From Peptoniphilaceae bacterium (lineage in GTDB: Bacteria; Bacillota; Clostridia; Tissierellales; Peptoniphilaceae), in assembly GCA_028723425.1 (NCBI GenBank), contig JAQYEZ010000038.1:17256-81255 (forward strand): 64,000 nucleotides of DNA. Direction: 5' to 3'. This document shows, piece after piece, positions 19,959-30,455 of this stretch. A model generated the notes under the pieces. That model did no database searches. It saw nothing but the letters and a program-made list of their open reading frames with translations, and was not told the DNA's origin. The first letter of the stretch is position 1. Each line of letters starts with the position of its first letter. The position numbers were made by a program, and so were the translations under genes.

Positions 19959-22585
19959 TACTTATCTTTTATCTCTTCTAGACTAGCCTTGGTTTTTTCT
20001 AAAAGATCCTTATAATTTTCTAGTTTTTCTCTTTCTTCATTTACTACTTTTTCAGGAGCCTTATTTACAAAGTTTTGGTTGTTTAATTTTTTAGAAGCTC
20101 TGTCGATTTCAGACTCATATTTTTTTATCTCATCTGTAAGTCTGTTTCTCTCTCTTTGGTAATCAACCAAGTCATCAAGAGATATCAACACTTTAAAGTT
20201 ATTAAATAGCAAGGTTACAGCATCTTCTATATCAAATTCATCAAGACTTATTTTTACTTCTTTTGAAGAGGCAAGATTTATAAATTGAGGTTTCAACTCT
20301 TCTAACAAGTCTTTAATCTCTTGATTTTCTGAAACTATACAAAGATCTTGTTTAACTTTTGCCCCTACATTTAATTTTGATCTTTGATTTCTAATAGCTG
20401 TTATGGCATCTATTGCTGAATTTACTGCTTTTTCTTCCAAATCAAAGTCAAAGTCATCTCTAACTTGTGGGAAATCTTCTACAATTAACATATCTTTTTT
20501 GTTTGGAAGAGATTGGTAAATTTCTTCTGTTATAAATGGCATAAATGGATGAAGAAGGGCAATCATATCTTTTAGTACATATAATAATACTTTTTTAACA
20601 TTTGCTTTCTTCTCCTCATCATCACCATAGAGTCTGATTTTTGCAAATTCTATATACCAATCACAGTATTCATTCCAAATGAAGTCTTCTATTCTTGAGG
20701 CTGCAAGACCTATTTCATACTTATCTAGATTTAAAGTGATTTCACCAATAGCATTGTTAAGTCTTTTAAGGATCCATTTATCTTCAAGCTCTAGAGTATT
20801 TATATTAAAGTCTAAATCATCTCCATCTTCTATATTCATAAGGACAAATCTAGTAGCATTCCAAAGTTTATTGGCAAAGTTTCTATTTGAGATAAGTCTT
20901 TTTTCATCATATCTCATGTCATTTCCTGGTGAGTTTCCAGTAATAAGAGTAAATCTTAAAGCATCTGCTCCATACTTGTTAACAACCTCAATAGGATCAA
21001 CACCATTACCTAAAGATTTGCTCATTTTTCTTCCTTGTGAATCTCTGATTAGACCTGTAAATAGTACATGGTGGAAAGGAACTTTGTTTGTGAAATGTAA
21101 GGATGAAAATACCATTCTTATTACCCAGAAGAATAAAATATCATAGCCTGTTACAAGTATATCTGTTGGGAAGAAATAAGCTAAATCTTCTGTTTGATCT
21201 GGCCAGCCAAGGGTCGCAAATGGCCAAAGAGCTGAAGAAAACCAAGTATCAAGTGTATCTTCTTCTTGGCTTACTTTCTTTCCTTCAAGCATACCATTTT
21301 CATCTGGATCTTCTTCTGAAACTATTATTTCTCCATCTTCAGTGTAAAATACAGGAAGTCTGTGGCCCCACCATAATTGCCTAGATATACACCAATCTTT
21401 GATATTGTTTAACCAGTTTAGATAAACTTTACCCAAGCTTTCTGGAATTAGAGTAAGCTCTCCTTTCTCATAGACTTCGATTGATTTTTTTGCAAGTTCA
21501 TCCATTTTTACAAACCATTGTTTTGATATCAATGGTTCTATTACAACATGAGTTCTTTCTGAAAAACCAACAGCATGACTTATAGGTTCAATTTTTTCTA
21601 AAAGTCCAAATTTTTCAAGATCCTTAATAATTTCTTTTCTTGCCTCATACCTGTCAAGACCAGAATATTTTCCATATCCTTCTGCTATTCTTCCCTTGGT
21701 ATCTATAACTATACATTGACCAAGCTTATGTCTTTCTCCAACCTCAAAGTCATTAGGGTCATGTGATGGTGTTATTTTAACACAACCTGTACCGTATTGG
21801 GCATCTACATAAGAATCTTCTATCAAAGGTATTTTTCTTCCAACAAGTGGCAAAACTAAGTTCTTTCCTACCTTATCTTTAAATCTTAAATCTTCTGGAT
21901 TAACAGCTACTGCAAGGTCTCCTAACATAGTTTCTGGTCTAGTTGTTGCAATGGTAATAAAATCATTTGAATCCTCAAAGGGATACTTAATATACCATAA
22001 TGAACCTTCCACGTCCTCGTGATAAACTTCTGCATCTGAAATTGCAGTTTCTGCTTCTACATCCCAATTTACAATTCTATTGCCTTGGTAAATAAGACCT
22101 TCATCATACATTTTTTTGAAAACTCTTCTAACAGCTTTCGTTAGATTTTTATCCATAGTAAAGGAATCTCTATCCCAATCGCAAGAAACACCAATTGTTC
22201 TAAGTTGTTTTTTTATAGTTCCCCCATATTTGTAAGTCCAGTCCCAACATTCTTCAAGGAATTTTTCCCTACCAAGATCTTTTTTAGTTTTTCCTTCATT
22301 TCTAAGTTTTTCTACAACTTTTGCCTCTGTAGAAATTGAAGCATGGTCTGTACCTGGTATCCAATTTGCTTCATAACCTTGCATTCTTTTATATCTAATT
22401 ATAATATCTTGTATTGTATTATTTAAAGCATGTCCTAGATGAAGTTGACCTGTTACATTTGGCGGTGGCATAACAATAGTAAAGGGCTTTTTATCTTTGT
22501 TTATTTTAGCCTTAAAATAACCGCCTTCTTCCCATTTTTTATAAATCTCTTTTTCAAATTTTAAAGGTTCATATTTTGTTTCCAT
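19958..22585 (-). CDS. valS: Valyl-tRNA synthetase
   Basis: PPPNVTGQLHLGHALN, KMSKSLGNGVDP, coiled-coil C-terminus. Confidence 0.98.
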   Translation of the reverse strand: METKYEPLKFEKEIYKKWEEGGYFKAKINKDKKPFTIVMPPPNVTGQLHLGHALNNTIQDIIIRYKRMQGYEANWIPGTDHASISTEAKVVEKLRNEGKTKKDLGREKFLEECWDWTYKYGGTIKKQLRTIGVSCDWDRDSFTMDKNLTKAVRRVFKKMYDEGLIYQGNRIVNWDVEAETAISDAEVYHEDVEGSLWYIKYPFEDSNDFITIATTRPETMLGDLAVAVNPEDLRFKDKVGKNLVLPLVGRKIPLIEDSYVDAQYGTGCVKITPSHDPNDFEVGERHKLGQCIVIDTKGRIAEGYGKYSGLDRYEARKEIIKDLEKFGLLEKIEPISHAVGFSERTHVVIEPLISKQWFVKMDELAKKSIEVYEKGELTLIPESLGKVYLNWLNNIKDWCISRQLWWGHRLPVFYTEDGEIIVSEEDPDENGMLEGKKVSQEEDTLDTWFSSALWPFATLGWPDQTEDLAYFFPTDILVTGYDILFFWVIRMVFSSLHFTNKVPFHHVLFTGLIRDSQGRKMSKSLGNGVDPIEVVNKYGADALRFTLITGNSPGNDMRYDEKRLISNRNFANKLWNATRFVLMNIEDGDDLDFNINTLELEDKWILKRLNNAIGEITLNLDKYEIGLAASRIEDFIWNEYCDWYIEFAKIRLYGDDEEKKANVKKVLLYVLKDMIALLHPFMPFITEEIYQSLPNKKDMLIVEDFPQVRDDFDFDLEEKAVNSAIDAITAIRNQRSKLNVGAKVKQDLCIVSENQEIKDLLEELKPQFINLASSKEVKISLDEFDIEDAVTLLFNNFKVLISLDDLVDYQRERNRLTDEIKKYESEIDRASKKLNNQNFVNKAPEKVVNEEREKLENYKDLLEKTKASLEEIKDK

Positions 22586-22604
22586 ATTTGCTCCTTTTTT
22601 ATAA

Positions 22605-22800
22605 TTTAAAAGGTGGTAAGGACTAACTCTTAGGACGAGTTAATCGCGTTACCACCTAAATTTCTTAATTAAAAGACACTCTTTGCACCTATGCGTGCTA
22701 CATTGAAACTATTTAAAAGCAACCTTCATAGGTTCATAAAAAAGATTTTCACCAACCATCTTCTCTCTAATTTTATAAAATCCTACTACTCCTCTTTCTC
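22605..22800 (-). promoter_or_regulatory. T-box leader of valS
   Basis: Minus strand AGAGAGAAGATGGTTGGTGAAAATC ... AGGTGGTAACGCG antiterminator motif, then terminator hairpin GGTGGTAA...TTACCACCTTTT before valS. Confidence 0.9.
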
Positions 22801-22864
22801 AAAGTTTCTATATTTACTTGTAATTAATTATATTTTAAATATTTAATTTGTCAAACGCTACAAC

Positions 22865-23638
22865 CTAGAGTCCAAGCGATATTTTAGCGTCATTTAATCT
22901 CTTCATGCTTGAATTTACATTTTTGTACCAATTTTTAGCACTTGCATAGTATTTATTAACGCCCTCAACACTGCCATCCACGTAATATTTTCCATTTGGT
23001 GATAGGTAATTTGTAGCTAAAAATCTTGCTGGACCTATAATTGCAGCAGAATAAGTGTCAAACTTACTAGCCTTGTTAAATGGATCATGATCATAAGCAG
23101 TCCATGACATTAGATTATTCTTTTTTTTCACTAAATTTGAAAATTCTCCACGCATAATTGGATTTTCAGTATTTATAATACCCAAAATAAAAAATGGATT
23201 TATGCCAAGTTCATTTTCAAGTTCTACCAAAGTCTTGGTAAAGCCTTCAATTAAGATTGGATCATTATCCTTTATTAACTTATTTTTAGGATAGGCCTTA
23301 TTTATTACAAGAGCAAGTTCTTGTGGATTAAGTCCAAGCCTACAAAGAGGTGACAAAGGATTTGCAGTATTTTTAGCTAAGGGTGTTACTGCTACAGGAT
23401 CTAAACTTCTATCTTCCTTATTTACAACAACTTTATTTGTATTTTGACTCATATAAGATTTAGCTTTGAAAGTAACAACTGATGATTTAGATTTATTTCC
23501 CAAAAAGCCATTGTCAATGTCAACATTTTCATAATAATATATACTATTTCCACTAGCCAAAGAAGTATTTGCTTGTAAGAAAATACCAGTAAAAACAAGG
23601 GATGAAAAGATTAGTTTATGTATCTTATTAATTTTCAT
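22865..23638 (-). CDS. Secreted protein, glucosaminidase-like domain
   Basis: Signal peptide; LENELGINPFFILGIINTENP ... NNLMSWTAYDHDPFNKASKFDTYSAAIIGPARFLATNYL resembles lysozyme-like GlcNAcase folds. Confidence 0.6.
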   Translation of the reverse strand: MKINKIHKLIFSSLVFTGIFLQANTSLASGNSIYYYENVDIDNGFLGNKSKSSVVTFKAKSYMSQNTNKVVVNKEDRSLDPVAVTPLAKNTANPLSPLCRLGLNPQELALVINKAYPKNKLIKDNDPILIEGFTKTLVELENELGINPFFILGIINTENPIMRGEFSNLVKKKNNLMSWTAYDHDPFNKASKFDTYSAAIIGPARFLATNYLSPNGKYYVDGSVEGVNKYYASAKNWYKNVNSSMKRLNDAKISLGL

Positions 23639-23901
23639 TTTTCCTCCAAATATTACAACTTTTTTACAACTAATAAGATTATAATATAATTCATATGTAA
23701 TTACAAGACTTTCTATACTTTTTTAAGATATTTTTGTCTTCATTTTGTAACTTTTTATTAATATTTGTTTTTTTATCATATTCTTTAAAGCGATTAACAT
23801 TTGATAAAAATTACCTAATTTTTAATAAAGTAGTGAAAACCTTTATTTTTTTTTCTACATTTGGTATAATTTCTATGAGTTCTAAGAGGGAGAGGATTTT
23901 T

Positions 23902-24720
23902 ATGGTTATCAATATAATTTCAGATACAAGTGGCCATGCTACTGAACATCTGGTAAAAAAGACCATGATACAATTTGATATTAAATTTAAAATAAAAGTT
24001 TATTCATATATTGATAATATGATAGATTTGGAAAAAGTTTTAAATATTATAAAGGATCAAAATAATGAACAAATCCTCTATTACTCTATCCAGGATTCTA
24101 AGATGAATGTATATATCGACAATTTTTGTGATCTATATCAAATAGATAATATTAACCTTATGGGATTTTCTGTAAATAAAATTTCAGAGGTTCTTGGCAT
24201 CAAACCTAAGGATAATTTTGATAGCAACAACTTATATGAATCAGAGTTTTTTAGAAAAATGAACGCTCTGGACTTTGCTATTAAATATGACGATGGTAAA
24301 GATTTTAGGTCATTAAAAGCTTGTGATCTTGCACTCATTGGAGTTTCTAGATCGTCAAAAACCCCTACTTCCATGTATTTGGCAAGCAAGGGTTATAAGG
24401 TTTCAAATATTCCTATTTTGTTGGGAAATAATGTACCAAGAGAGCTTTATGAAATCGATAACAAAATAATATTTGGTCTCGATATCAATCCCAAAGTATT
24501 GAGGGAATATAGGCTTCAAAGACTAAAATCTCTAAAACTTTCTACCGACTCGCAGTACAGTGATATGAAAAGAATAAAAGAGGAATTGGCCTATGCAAAG
24601 GAAATAATGGAAGACTTGGATTGTACAGTTATTGATATTACCAACAAGTCGATAGAAGAAACTTCGGAAATTATTATTAACAAATTAAAAAATTTAGAAA
24701 GGGGTAACAAAAGTGACTGA
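23902..24720 (+). CDS. Pyruvate,phosphate dikinase regulatory protein (DUF299 kinase/pyrophosphorylase)
   Basis: ISDTSGHATEHLVKK, LIGVSRSSKTPTSMYLASKGYKVSNIPI, next to ppdK; ATG 23902 preferred over ORF-track start. Confidence 0.93.
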   Translation: MVINIISDTSGHATEHLVKKTMIQFDIKFKIKVYSYIDNMIDLEKVLNIIKDQNNEQILYYSIQDSKMNVYIDNFCDLYQIDNINLMGFSVNKISEVLGIKPKDNFDSNNLYESEFFRKMNALDFAIKYDDGKDFRSLKACDLALIGVSRSSKTPTSMYLASKGYKVSNIPILLGNNVPRELYEIDNKIIFGLDINPKVLREYRLQRLKSLKLSTDSQYSDMKRIKEELAYAKEIMEDLDCTVIDITNKSIEETSEIIINKLKNLERGNKSD

Positions 24721-27337
24721 AAAATATGTCTATAGTTTTAATGAAGGTAACAAAGATATGCGTGATACACTTGGTGGAAAGGGTGCAAACCTTGCAGAAA
24801 TGACCAACCTAGGTATTAGAGTACCATTTGGTTTTACTGTAACCACACAAGCTTGCGCAAGATTTTATCAAGAGGACCAAAAACTTTGGGATACTCTAAA
24901 TGAAGAAATATCCGAACATATAGTAACTCTTGAAAAGGAAAATAATAAAAAATTTGGTTCTGTAGAAGATCCTCTACTAGTATCTGTAAGAAGTGGAGCT
25001 CCAATCTCTATGCCTGGTATGATGGATACTATTTTGAATCTTGGTCTAAACGATGAGGCTGTAGTTGGACTTGCAAACAAAACTAACAACGAAAGATTTG
25101 CCTATGACTCATACAGAAGATTCATCCAAATGTTTGCAGATGTTGCAATGGGTGTAGATAAAAATAAATTTGAAGATGTATTAACAGCAAAAAAAGAAGA
25201 AAAGAATGTTGCAAACGATACAGATCTTACAGCCGAAGATTTAAAAGATGTTGTTGACAAATATAAAGTCGTTTATAAAGAAAATTTGGGCCAAGAATTC
25301 CCACAAGAACCAAGAAAACAGCTTGATGCTGCAATCACAGCAGTATTTGCTTCTTGGAATAACGAAAGAGCAATTCTTTATAGAAAATTAAACGATATAG
25401 ATGATAATATGGGAACAGCAGTAAACGTACAAACCATGGTATTTGGTAATATGGGAGATACTTCAGGAACTGGTGTTGCCTTTTCAAGAAACCCTGCTAC
25501 AGGTGAAAATAAGCTATTTGGTGAATATTTAATTAATGCCCAAGGTGAAGATGTAGTTGCTGGTGTTAGAACTCCTCAAGAAATTGCAAAATTACAAGAA
25601 GTTCTTCCTGATGTATATAAAGAGTTTAGCGATACAGCTGATAAACTTGAAAAACACTACACAGACCTACAAGATATGGAATTTACTATCCAAGAAGGTC
25701 AATTATTCTTACTTCAAACAAGAAATGGAAAAAGAACTGCAAAGGCTGCTATAAAAGTTGCTACAGACCTAGTTCATGAAGGTTTAATCGATAAAGAAGA
25801 AGCTATACTAAGAGTAGGAGCTAAGGAACTTGACGCTATCCTCCACCCTACATTTACAAAAGAAGCTTTAGATAATAACCAAGCTATAGCCCAAGGTCTT
25901 GCAGCATCTCCAGGAGCTGCTGTTGGTAAAATCGCCTTTACAGCCGATGAAGCTAAAGAAAGAACAGAAAATGGAGAAACAGTTATCCTTGTAAGAGAAG
26001 AAACATCTCCAGAAGATTTAGCTGGTATGGTTTCAGCTGTTGGTATTTTAACAGCAAGAGGTGGTATGACTTCTCATGCTGCAGTAGTTGCTAGAGGTAT
26101 GGGTAAATCTTGTATTTCTGGTGCAAATATTGTTGTATCTGAAAAAGACAGAGTTTTAAAAGCAAACGGCAAAACTTATACAGACCAAGATGTAATTTCT
26201 ATTGACGGTTCTACTGGTAAAGTTTATATTGGTAGACTTGAACAAGAAAATCCAAAACTTGAAGGCGAATTTGGTGAATTCATGGGTTGGGTAGACGAAA
26301 TAAGAGATATGAAAGTTAGAACAAATGCCGATACTCCAAAAGATGCTGCCCAAGCTTTAGAATTTGGTGCTGAAGGTATTGGACTTTGTAGAACAGAACA
26401 TATGTTCTTTGCAGAAGATAGAATTTTCCAAGTAAGAAAAATGATAATTGCTGATGACTTTGAAACAAGAAAGAAAGCTCTTGATGCAATTCTTCCTATG
26501 CAAGAAGAAGATTTCTATCAAATTTATTCTTTAATGAAGGAAAGACCAGTAACTGTTAGACTTCTTGATCCACCTCTACACGAATTTTTACCAAAAGAGG
26601 ACAAAGAAATTCAAAAATTAGCCGATGATTTAGGAAAAGATGTAGAAGCTATAAAAGAAAGAATAAGTGAGCTTGCAGAAGTTAACCCTATGCTTGGCTT
26701 TAGAGGTCTAAGACTTGGTGTAATCTATCCAGAAATTTCAAGAATGCAAGGACGTGCTATCATTCAAGCTGCTCTTAGATGTAAGGCTGATGGTATAGAT
26801 TTAGTACCAGAAATCATGATTCCACTTTCTTCAGAAGTAAAAGAACTTTCTTATGTAAAAGCTGAAATCGTAGATGAAATTGAAAAAGTATTTGAAGAAA
26901 AGGGACAAAGAATAGACTACCTACTAGGTACAATGATTGAAATACCAAGAGCTGCTATAACAGCAGATGAAATTGGAAAAGTAACTGACTTCTTCTCATT
27001 TGGAACTAACGACTTAACACAAATGACCTTTGGTTTCTCAAGAGATGACGCCGGTAAATTCCTTCCTACCTATTTGGATAAAGAACTTTTGGAAAAAGAT
27101 CCATTCCAAGTATTAGATCAAAAAGGAGTTGGTTTCTTGGTAGAAACAGCTGTCGAAAGAGGTAAAAAAGCTAACCCTAAACTTCACCTTGGAGTTTGTG
27201 GAGAACACGGTGGAGAGCCAACTACTGTTAAATACTTATATAACGTAGGTCTTGATTATGTATCTTGCTCACCATTTAGAGTTCCTATAGCAAAACTTGC
27301 AGCAGCTCAAGCTAAAATTGAAAAAGACAGAAAATAA
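24713..27337 (+). CDS. ppdK: Pyruvate, phosphate dikinase
   Basis: GGKGANLAEMTNLG, TARGGMTSHAAVVARGMGK, GVCGEHGGEP; GTG start overlapping upstream stop (GTGACTGA). Confidence 0.98.
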   Translation: MTEKYVYSFNEGNKDMRDTLGGKGANLAEMTNLGIRVPFGFTVTTQACARFYQEDQKLWDTLNEEISEHIVTLEKENNKKFGSVEDPLLVSVRSGAPISMPGMMDTILNLGLNDEAVVGLANKTNNERFAYDSYRRFIQMFADVAMGVDKNKFEDVLTAKKEEKNVANDTDLTAEDLKDVVDKYKVVYKENLGQEFPQEPRKQLDAAITAVFASWNNERAILYRKLNDIDDNMGTAVNVQTMVFGNMGDTSGTGVAFSRNPATGENKLFGEYLINAQGEDVVAGVRTPQEIAKLQEVLPDVYKEFSDTADKLEKHYTDLQDMEFTIQEGQLFLLQTRNGKRTAKAAIKVATDLVHEGLIDKEEAILRVGAKELDAILHPTFTKEALDNNQAIAQGLAASPGAAVGKIAFTADEAKERTENGETVILVREETSPEDLAGMVSAVGILTARGGMTSHAAVVARGMGKSCISGANIVVSEKDRVLKANGKTYTDQDVISIDGSTGKVYIGRLEQENPKLEGEFGEFMGWVDEIRDMKVRTNADTPKDAAQALEFGAEGIGLCRTEHMFFAEDRIFQVRKMIIADDFETRKKALDAILPMQEEDFYQIYSLMKERPVTVRLLDPPLHEFLPKEDKEIQKLADDLGKDVEAIKERISELAEVNPMLGFRGLRLGVIYPEISRMQGRAIIQAALRCKADGIDLVPEIMIPLSSEVKELSYVKAEIVDEIEKVFEEKGQRIDYLLGTMIEIPRAAITADEIGKVTDFFSFGTNDLTQMTFGFSRDDAGKFLPTYLDKELLEKDPFQVLDQKGVGFLVETAVERGKKANPKLHLGVCGEHGGEPTTVKYLYNVGLDYVSCSPFRVPIAKLAAAQAKIEKDRK

Positions 27338-27355
27338 TAATATTACAATTACCTT

Positions 27356-27386
27356 AGGCTAGAACATTAGTTTCTAGCCTTTTTGT
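27356..27386 (+). terminator. Rho-independent terminator after ppdK
   Basis: AGGCTAGAA-CATTAG-TTTCTAGCCTTTTT. Confidence 0.85.
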
Positions 27387-27492
27387 GTGCCTATTTTTTC
27401 TAAATTGTCTCAATCTATAAGGCATAAGTATACTTTTCTATAATTTTTTTCTTATTAACACTTGATAAAAATCAAATAACTTGTATACTGAT

Positions 27493-27506
27493 TAAAAGCG
27501 CTTTGC
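27493..27506 (+). promoter_or_regulatory. Candidate CcpA cre-like site
   Basis: TAAAAGCGCTTTGC upstream of the aldehyde dehydrogenase, overlapping a possible -35 of a TTTGCA-N17-TATAAA promoter. Confidence 0.4.
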
Positions 27507-27566
27507 AATTATTTGTCAATTGCATATAAAATATAATAAACTTAATTAAACATTCAAGGAGGAAAA

Positions 27567-29048
27567 ATGAATATGGTTAATTTACAAGAACAATTTGAGC
27601 TATATATTAATGGTCAATGGAAGAAACCAGAAAGCGGCAAATATTTAGAAACAAAATCTCCTTCCAATGGTAAACTTATAACAAAATTTGCGCAAGCAGA
27701 AAAAGCTGATATAGACGAGGCTGTAAAGGCAGCAAGAGATGCCTTTGAAGGAGGCTGGAAAGATACATCAACAGAAGAAAGAGCAAAACTTTTAAATAAA
27801 ATTGCCGATGTAATTGATGAAAACAGACAAAGACTTGCCACAGTCGAGTCAATGGATAACGGTAAACCAATAAGAGAAACACTATATGTTGATATACCTG
27901 CAGCAAGTGATCATTTTAGATACTTTGCATCAGTAATTAGAAGTGAAGAAGATAGTGCAAAAACCTTAGATGGTCATCTTTTATCTTTGGTAATTAAAGA
28001 GCCTATCGGTGTTGTAGGACAAATTATTCCTTGGAACTTCCCATTTTTGATGGCAGCATGGAAGATAGCCCCAGCACTTGCTGCTGGTGATACAATAGTT
28101 ATCCATCCTTCATCCTCTACACCTTCATCTTTACTAGAATTTACAAGATTGATAGACGGCATATTGCCTAAAGGAGTATTCAATGTTGTAACTGGAAAAG
28201 GATCAGTTTCTGGAGAAATTTTACAACATCATCAAGGTCTTGATAAACTTGCCTTTACAGGATCTACAGAAGTTGGTAGAGAAATTGGAATTTCTGCTGC
28301 AGAAAATTTAATTCCTGCTACCCTAGAACTTGGTGGAAAATCTGCTAATATTGTCTTTGATGATGCTAATATTGATAAGGCTATAGATGGAGCAATGATG
28401 GGCATACTCTTTAACCAAGGACAAGTTTGCTGTGCAGGATCAAGGCTATTTATCCAAGAAGGAATTTACGATCAATTCTTAGAAAAATTAAAGGATAAAT
28501 TCGAAAATGTAATTGTTGGCGATCCCCTAGACGAAAAAACACAAATGGGATCTCAAATAAATAAGGGACAAGTAGAAAAAATAAAATCATATGTAGATTT
28601 TGCTAGAGAAAGTGGGGCTAGAATAGTTACAGGTGGTAAGGCTAAAGAAGTTAAAGATTTACCAGATGGTGCTTTCTTTGAGCCAACCTTAATTGCTGAT
28701 ATTGAAAATACAAACAAGTGTGCCCAAGAAGAAATATTTGGACCAGTTTTGGTTGTCCAAAAATTCAAAACTGAAGAAGAAGTAATAAAACTTGCCAATG
28801 AGTCAGATTATGGTCTTGGTGGAGCAGTATTTACTTCAAATCTAAATGTTGCCTTTAGAGTTGCCAAATCAGTAAGAACAGGAAGAATGTGGGTTAACAC
28901 CTACAATCAAATCCCAGCTGGTGCACCATTTGGCGGTTACAAGAAATCAGGTATAGGAAGAGAAACTCACAAGATGATTCTTAATGCCTATAGCCAAACA
29001 AAAAATATTATGATCGACCTAAACGAAGAAACTTCAGGTCTATACTAA
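27567..29048 (+). CDS. NAD(P)-dependent aldehyde dehydrogenase
   Basis: IPWNFPFLMAAWKIAPALAAG, LELGGKSANIVFDDA, FNQGQVCCAGSRLF. Confidence 0.97.
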   Translation: MNMVNLQEQFELYINGQWKKPESGKYLETKSPSNGKLITKFAQAEKADIDEAVKAARDAFEGGWKDTSTEERAKLLNKIADVIDENRQRLATVESMDNGKPIRETLYVDIPAASDHFRYFASVIRSEEDSAKTLDGHLLSLVIKEPIGVVGQIIPWNFPFLMAAWKIAPALAAGDTIVIHPSSSTPSSLLEFTRLIDGILPKGVFNVVTGKGSVSGEILQHHQGLDKLAFTGSTEVGREIGISAAENLIPATLELGGKSANIVFDDANIDKAIDGAMMGILFNQGQVCCAGSRLFIQEGIYDQFLEKLKDKFENVIVGDPLDEKTQMGSQINKGQVEKIKSYVDFARESGARIVTGGKAKEVKDLPDGAFFEPTLIADIENTNKCAQEEIFGPVLVVQKFKTEEEVIKLANESDYGLGGAVFTSNLNVAFRVAKSVRTGRMWVNTYNQIPAGAPFGGYKKSGIGRETHKMILNAYSQTKNIMIDLNEETSGLY

Positions 29049-29088
29049 ACTATATTTAACTAACAAAGTTATCTAAGTATAAAAATAA

Positions 29089-29152
29089 AGCCATTTATAG
29101 CACACTATCCATGTCAATTTCTAATTTGATACGGATAGTGTAGCTAATGGCT
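29089..29152. repeat. Long imperfect inverted repeat (about 64 nt hairpin) downstream of the aldehyde dehydrogenase
   Basis: AGCCATTTATAGCACACTATCC ... GGATAGTGTAGCTAATGGCT. Confidence 0.7.
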
Positions 29153-29242
29153 TAAAAGCTTTAAAATAAATAAGCTAATTAATAATATTTCCTATACTTA
29201 TAAAGCATTATTTTTGTTATTAATTAAATCTCACTACATGTA

Positions 29243-29611
29243 TCAATTATTTATTACTATTTTTTCTGCTAAATATACTGCAAAAACTCCACATAAGATA
29301 CTCAAGACAACATAGGCTAAAGCTGTAAGCTTAAATCCTTTTTCAAATAGCTTTTCTGTTTCTAGTGCAAATGATGAAAATGTTGTAAATCCTCCACATA
29401 TACCTACTTTTAAGAATAACTCTAGTTTTGGACTTATTGCATTTTTTGAAGCAATAGATGCAACTATTCCTATTACAAAGGCACCAAATATATTTATAAG
29501 AAATGTCTTTATTGGAAATCCTGTATTAGTATTTACTTCTAAAAGCCCTATTAGATATCTAAGAACTGATCCCAAAAATCCCCCAGCTCCTACTATAAAA
29601 CAATCAAGCAT
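29243..29611 (-). CDS. crcB: Fluoride channel CrcB/FluC
   Basis: GAGGFLGSVLRYLIG, GFCGGFTTFSSFALE-type motif (GICGGFTTFSSFALE). Confidence 0.95.
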   Translation of the reverse strand: MLDCFIVGAGGFLGSVLRYLIGLLEVNTNTGFPIKTFLINIFGAFVIGIVASIASKNAISPKLELFLKVGICGGFTTFSSFALETEKLFEKGFKLTALAYVVLSILCGVFAVYLAEKIVINN

Positions 29612-29729
29612 ATTAACTCCTCTTTAGCCAATGATTTATCATATAATTTTTAAATAATTTTTTAGTTTTCTACTTAAGTACAAAAACCTATCTTTACTCT
29701 AACCAAGTAAAAAAATCTAATATCTACTA

Positions 29730-30392
29730 TTAATCTATCTCTAGTAATTTATTTATCATATAGTCGGCTGGATCTATTATATCTAGTTTTGTATATCTTT
29801 TTAGGCTGTTCTTAAGATAAGGAAAATGAGTACAAGCAAGTACTATAGCATCAATCTTATATTTTGGATCTTTTATCCCCTCTAGATAAGAAAGTAGAAC
29901 TTTTAGATTCATATCGTCAATAATTTTTTCAGGATCATCTTTTCTCTCTATAGCCATTACAATTGAAAGATTTCCTATAGAAATAGTATTGATATCATCT
30001 CTTGATTCAAGGATTATTTTATCAACTTTGTAAGCAGAAATTCCGTTTGCAGCAAATATTGCCACATTTTTATAGCTAGGATTAATATTTTTATAGGCAT
30101 CTAGGGGTGTTATAAGGGGTATATTTAACAACTTTTGTATCTTTTCACAGTCAATGGCAGAAGATAAGGAATTACAATAGATAAAAATCTTATCCATACC
30201 TTGCTTGATACCAAGCCTTGCTTTTTTTATAAAAATCTCTTCTAGCTTTTCTTTAGAATAATATTGCATCTTTGTCTGTTCTTTAGGATTTACAGACATA
30301 GGAAAAGATAAGCTTTCTATTTTCCTACTTTTTAACAAATCTACTCCCAATTGAGTATCAACACTAGTTCCAGCAAAAACTCCTACCTTCAT
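29730..30392 (-). CDS. Aspartate/glutamate racemase family protein
   Basis: MKVGVFAGTSVDTQLG, IYCNSLSSAID, VLACTHFPYL paired catalytic Cys motifs. Confidence 0.8.
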   Translation of the reverse strand: MKVGVFAGTSVDTQLGVDLLKSRKIESLSFPMSVNPKEQTKMQYYSKEKLEEIFIKKARLGIKQGMDKIFIYCNSLSSAIDCEKIQKLLNIPLITPLDAYKNINPSYKNVAIFAANGISAYKVDKIILESRDDINTISIGNLSIVMAIERKDDPEKIIDDMNLKVLLSYLEGIKDPKYKIDAIVLACTHFPYLKNSLKRYTKLDIIDPADYMINKLLEID

Positions 30393-30455
30393 AGGTCCTC
30401 CTCTTATGAGTAAGCTTTCAAGTAAAACATACAATATCAGTTAAAATATAAATTT

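Noticed and set aside
24868-25089. ORF-track ORFs antisense to ppdK, valS, secA, the aldehyde dehydrogenase and other large genes
   Set aside because: They lie entirely opposite strongly coding genes, have low-complexity or implausible composition, and lack recognisable motifs; expected by-products in low-GC genomes.
29612-29730. Fluoride riboswitch upstream of crcB
   Set aside because: The leader is short and A/T-rich without the conserved riboswitch core.
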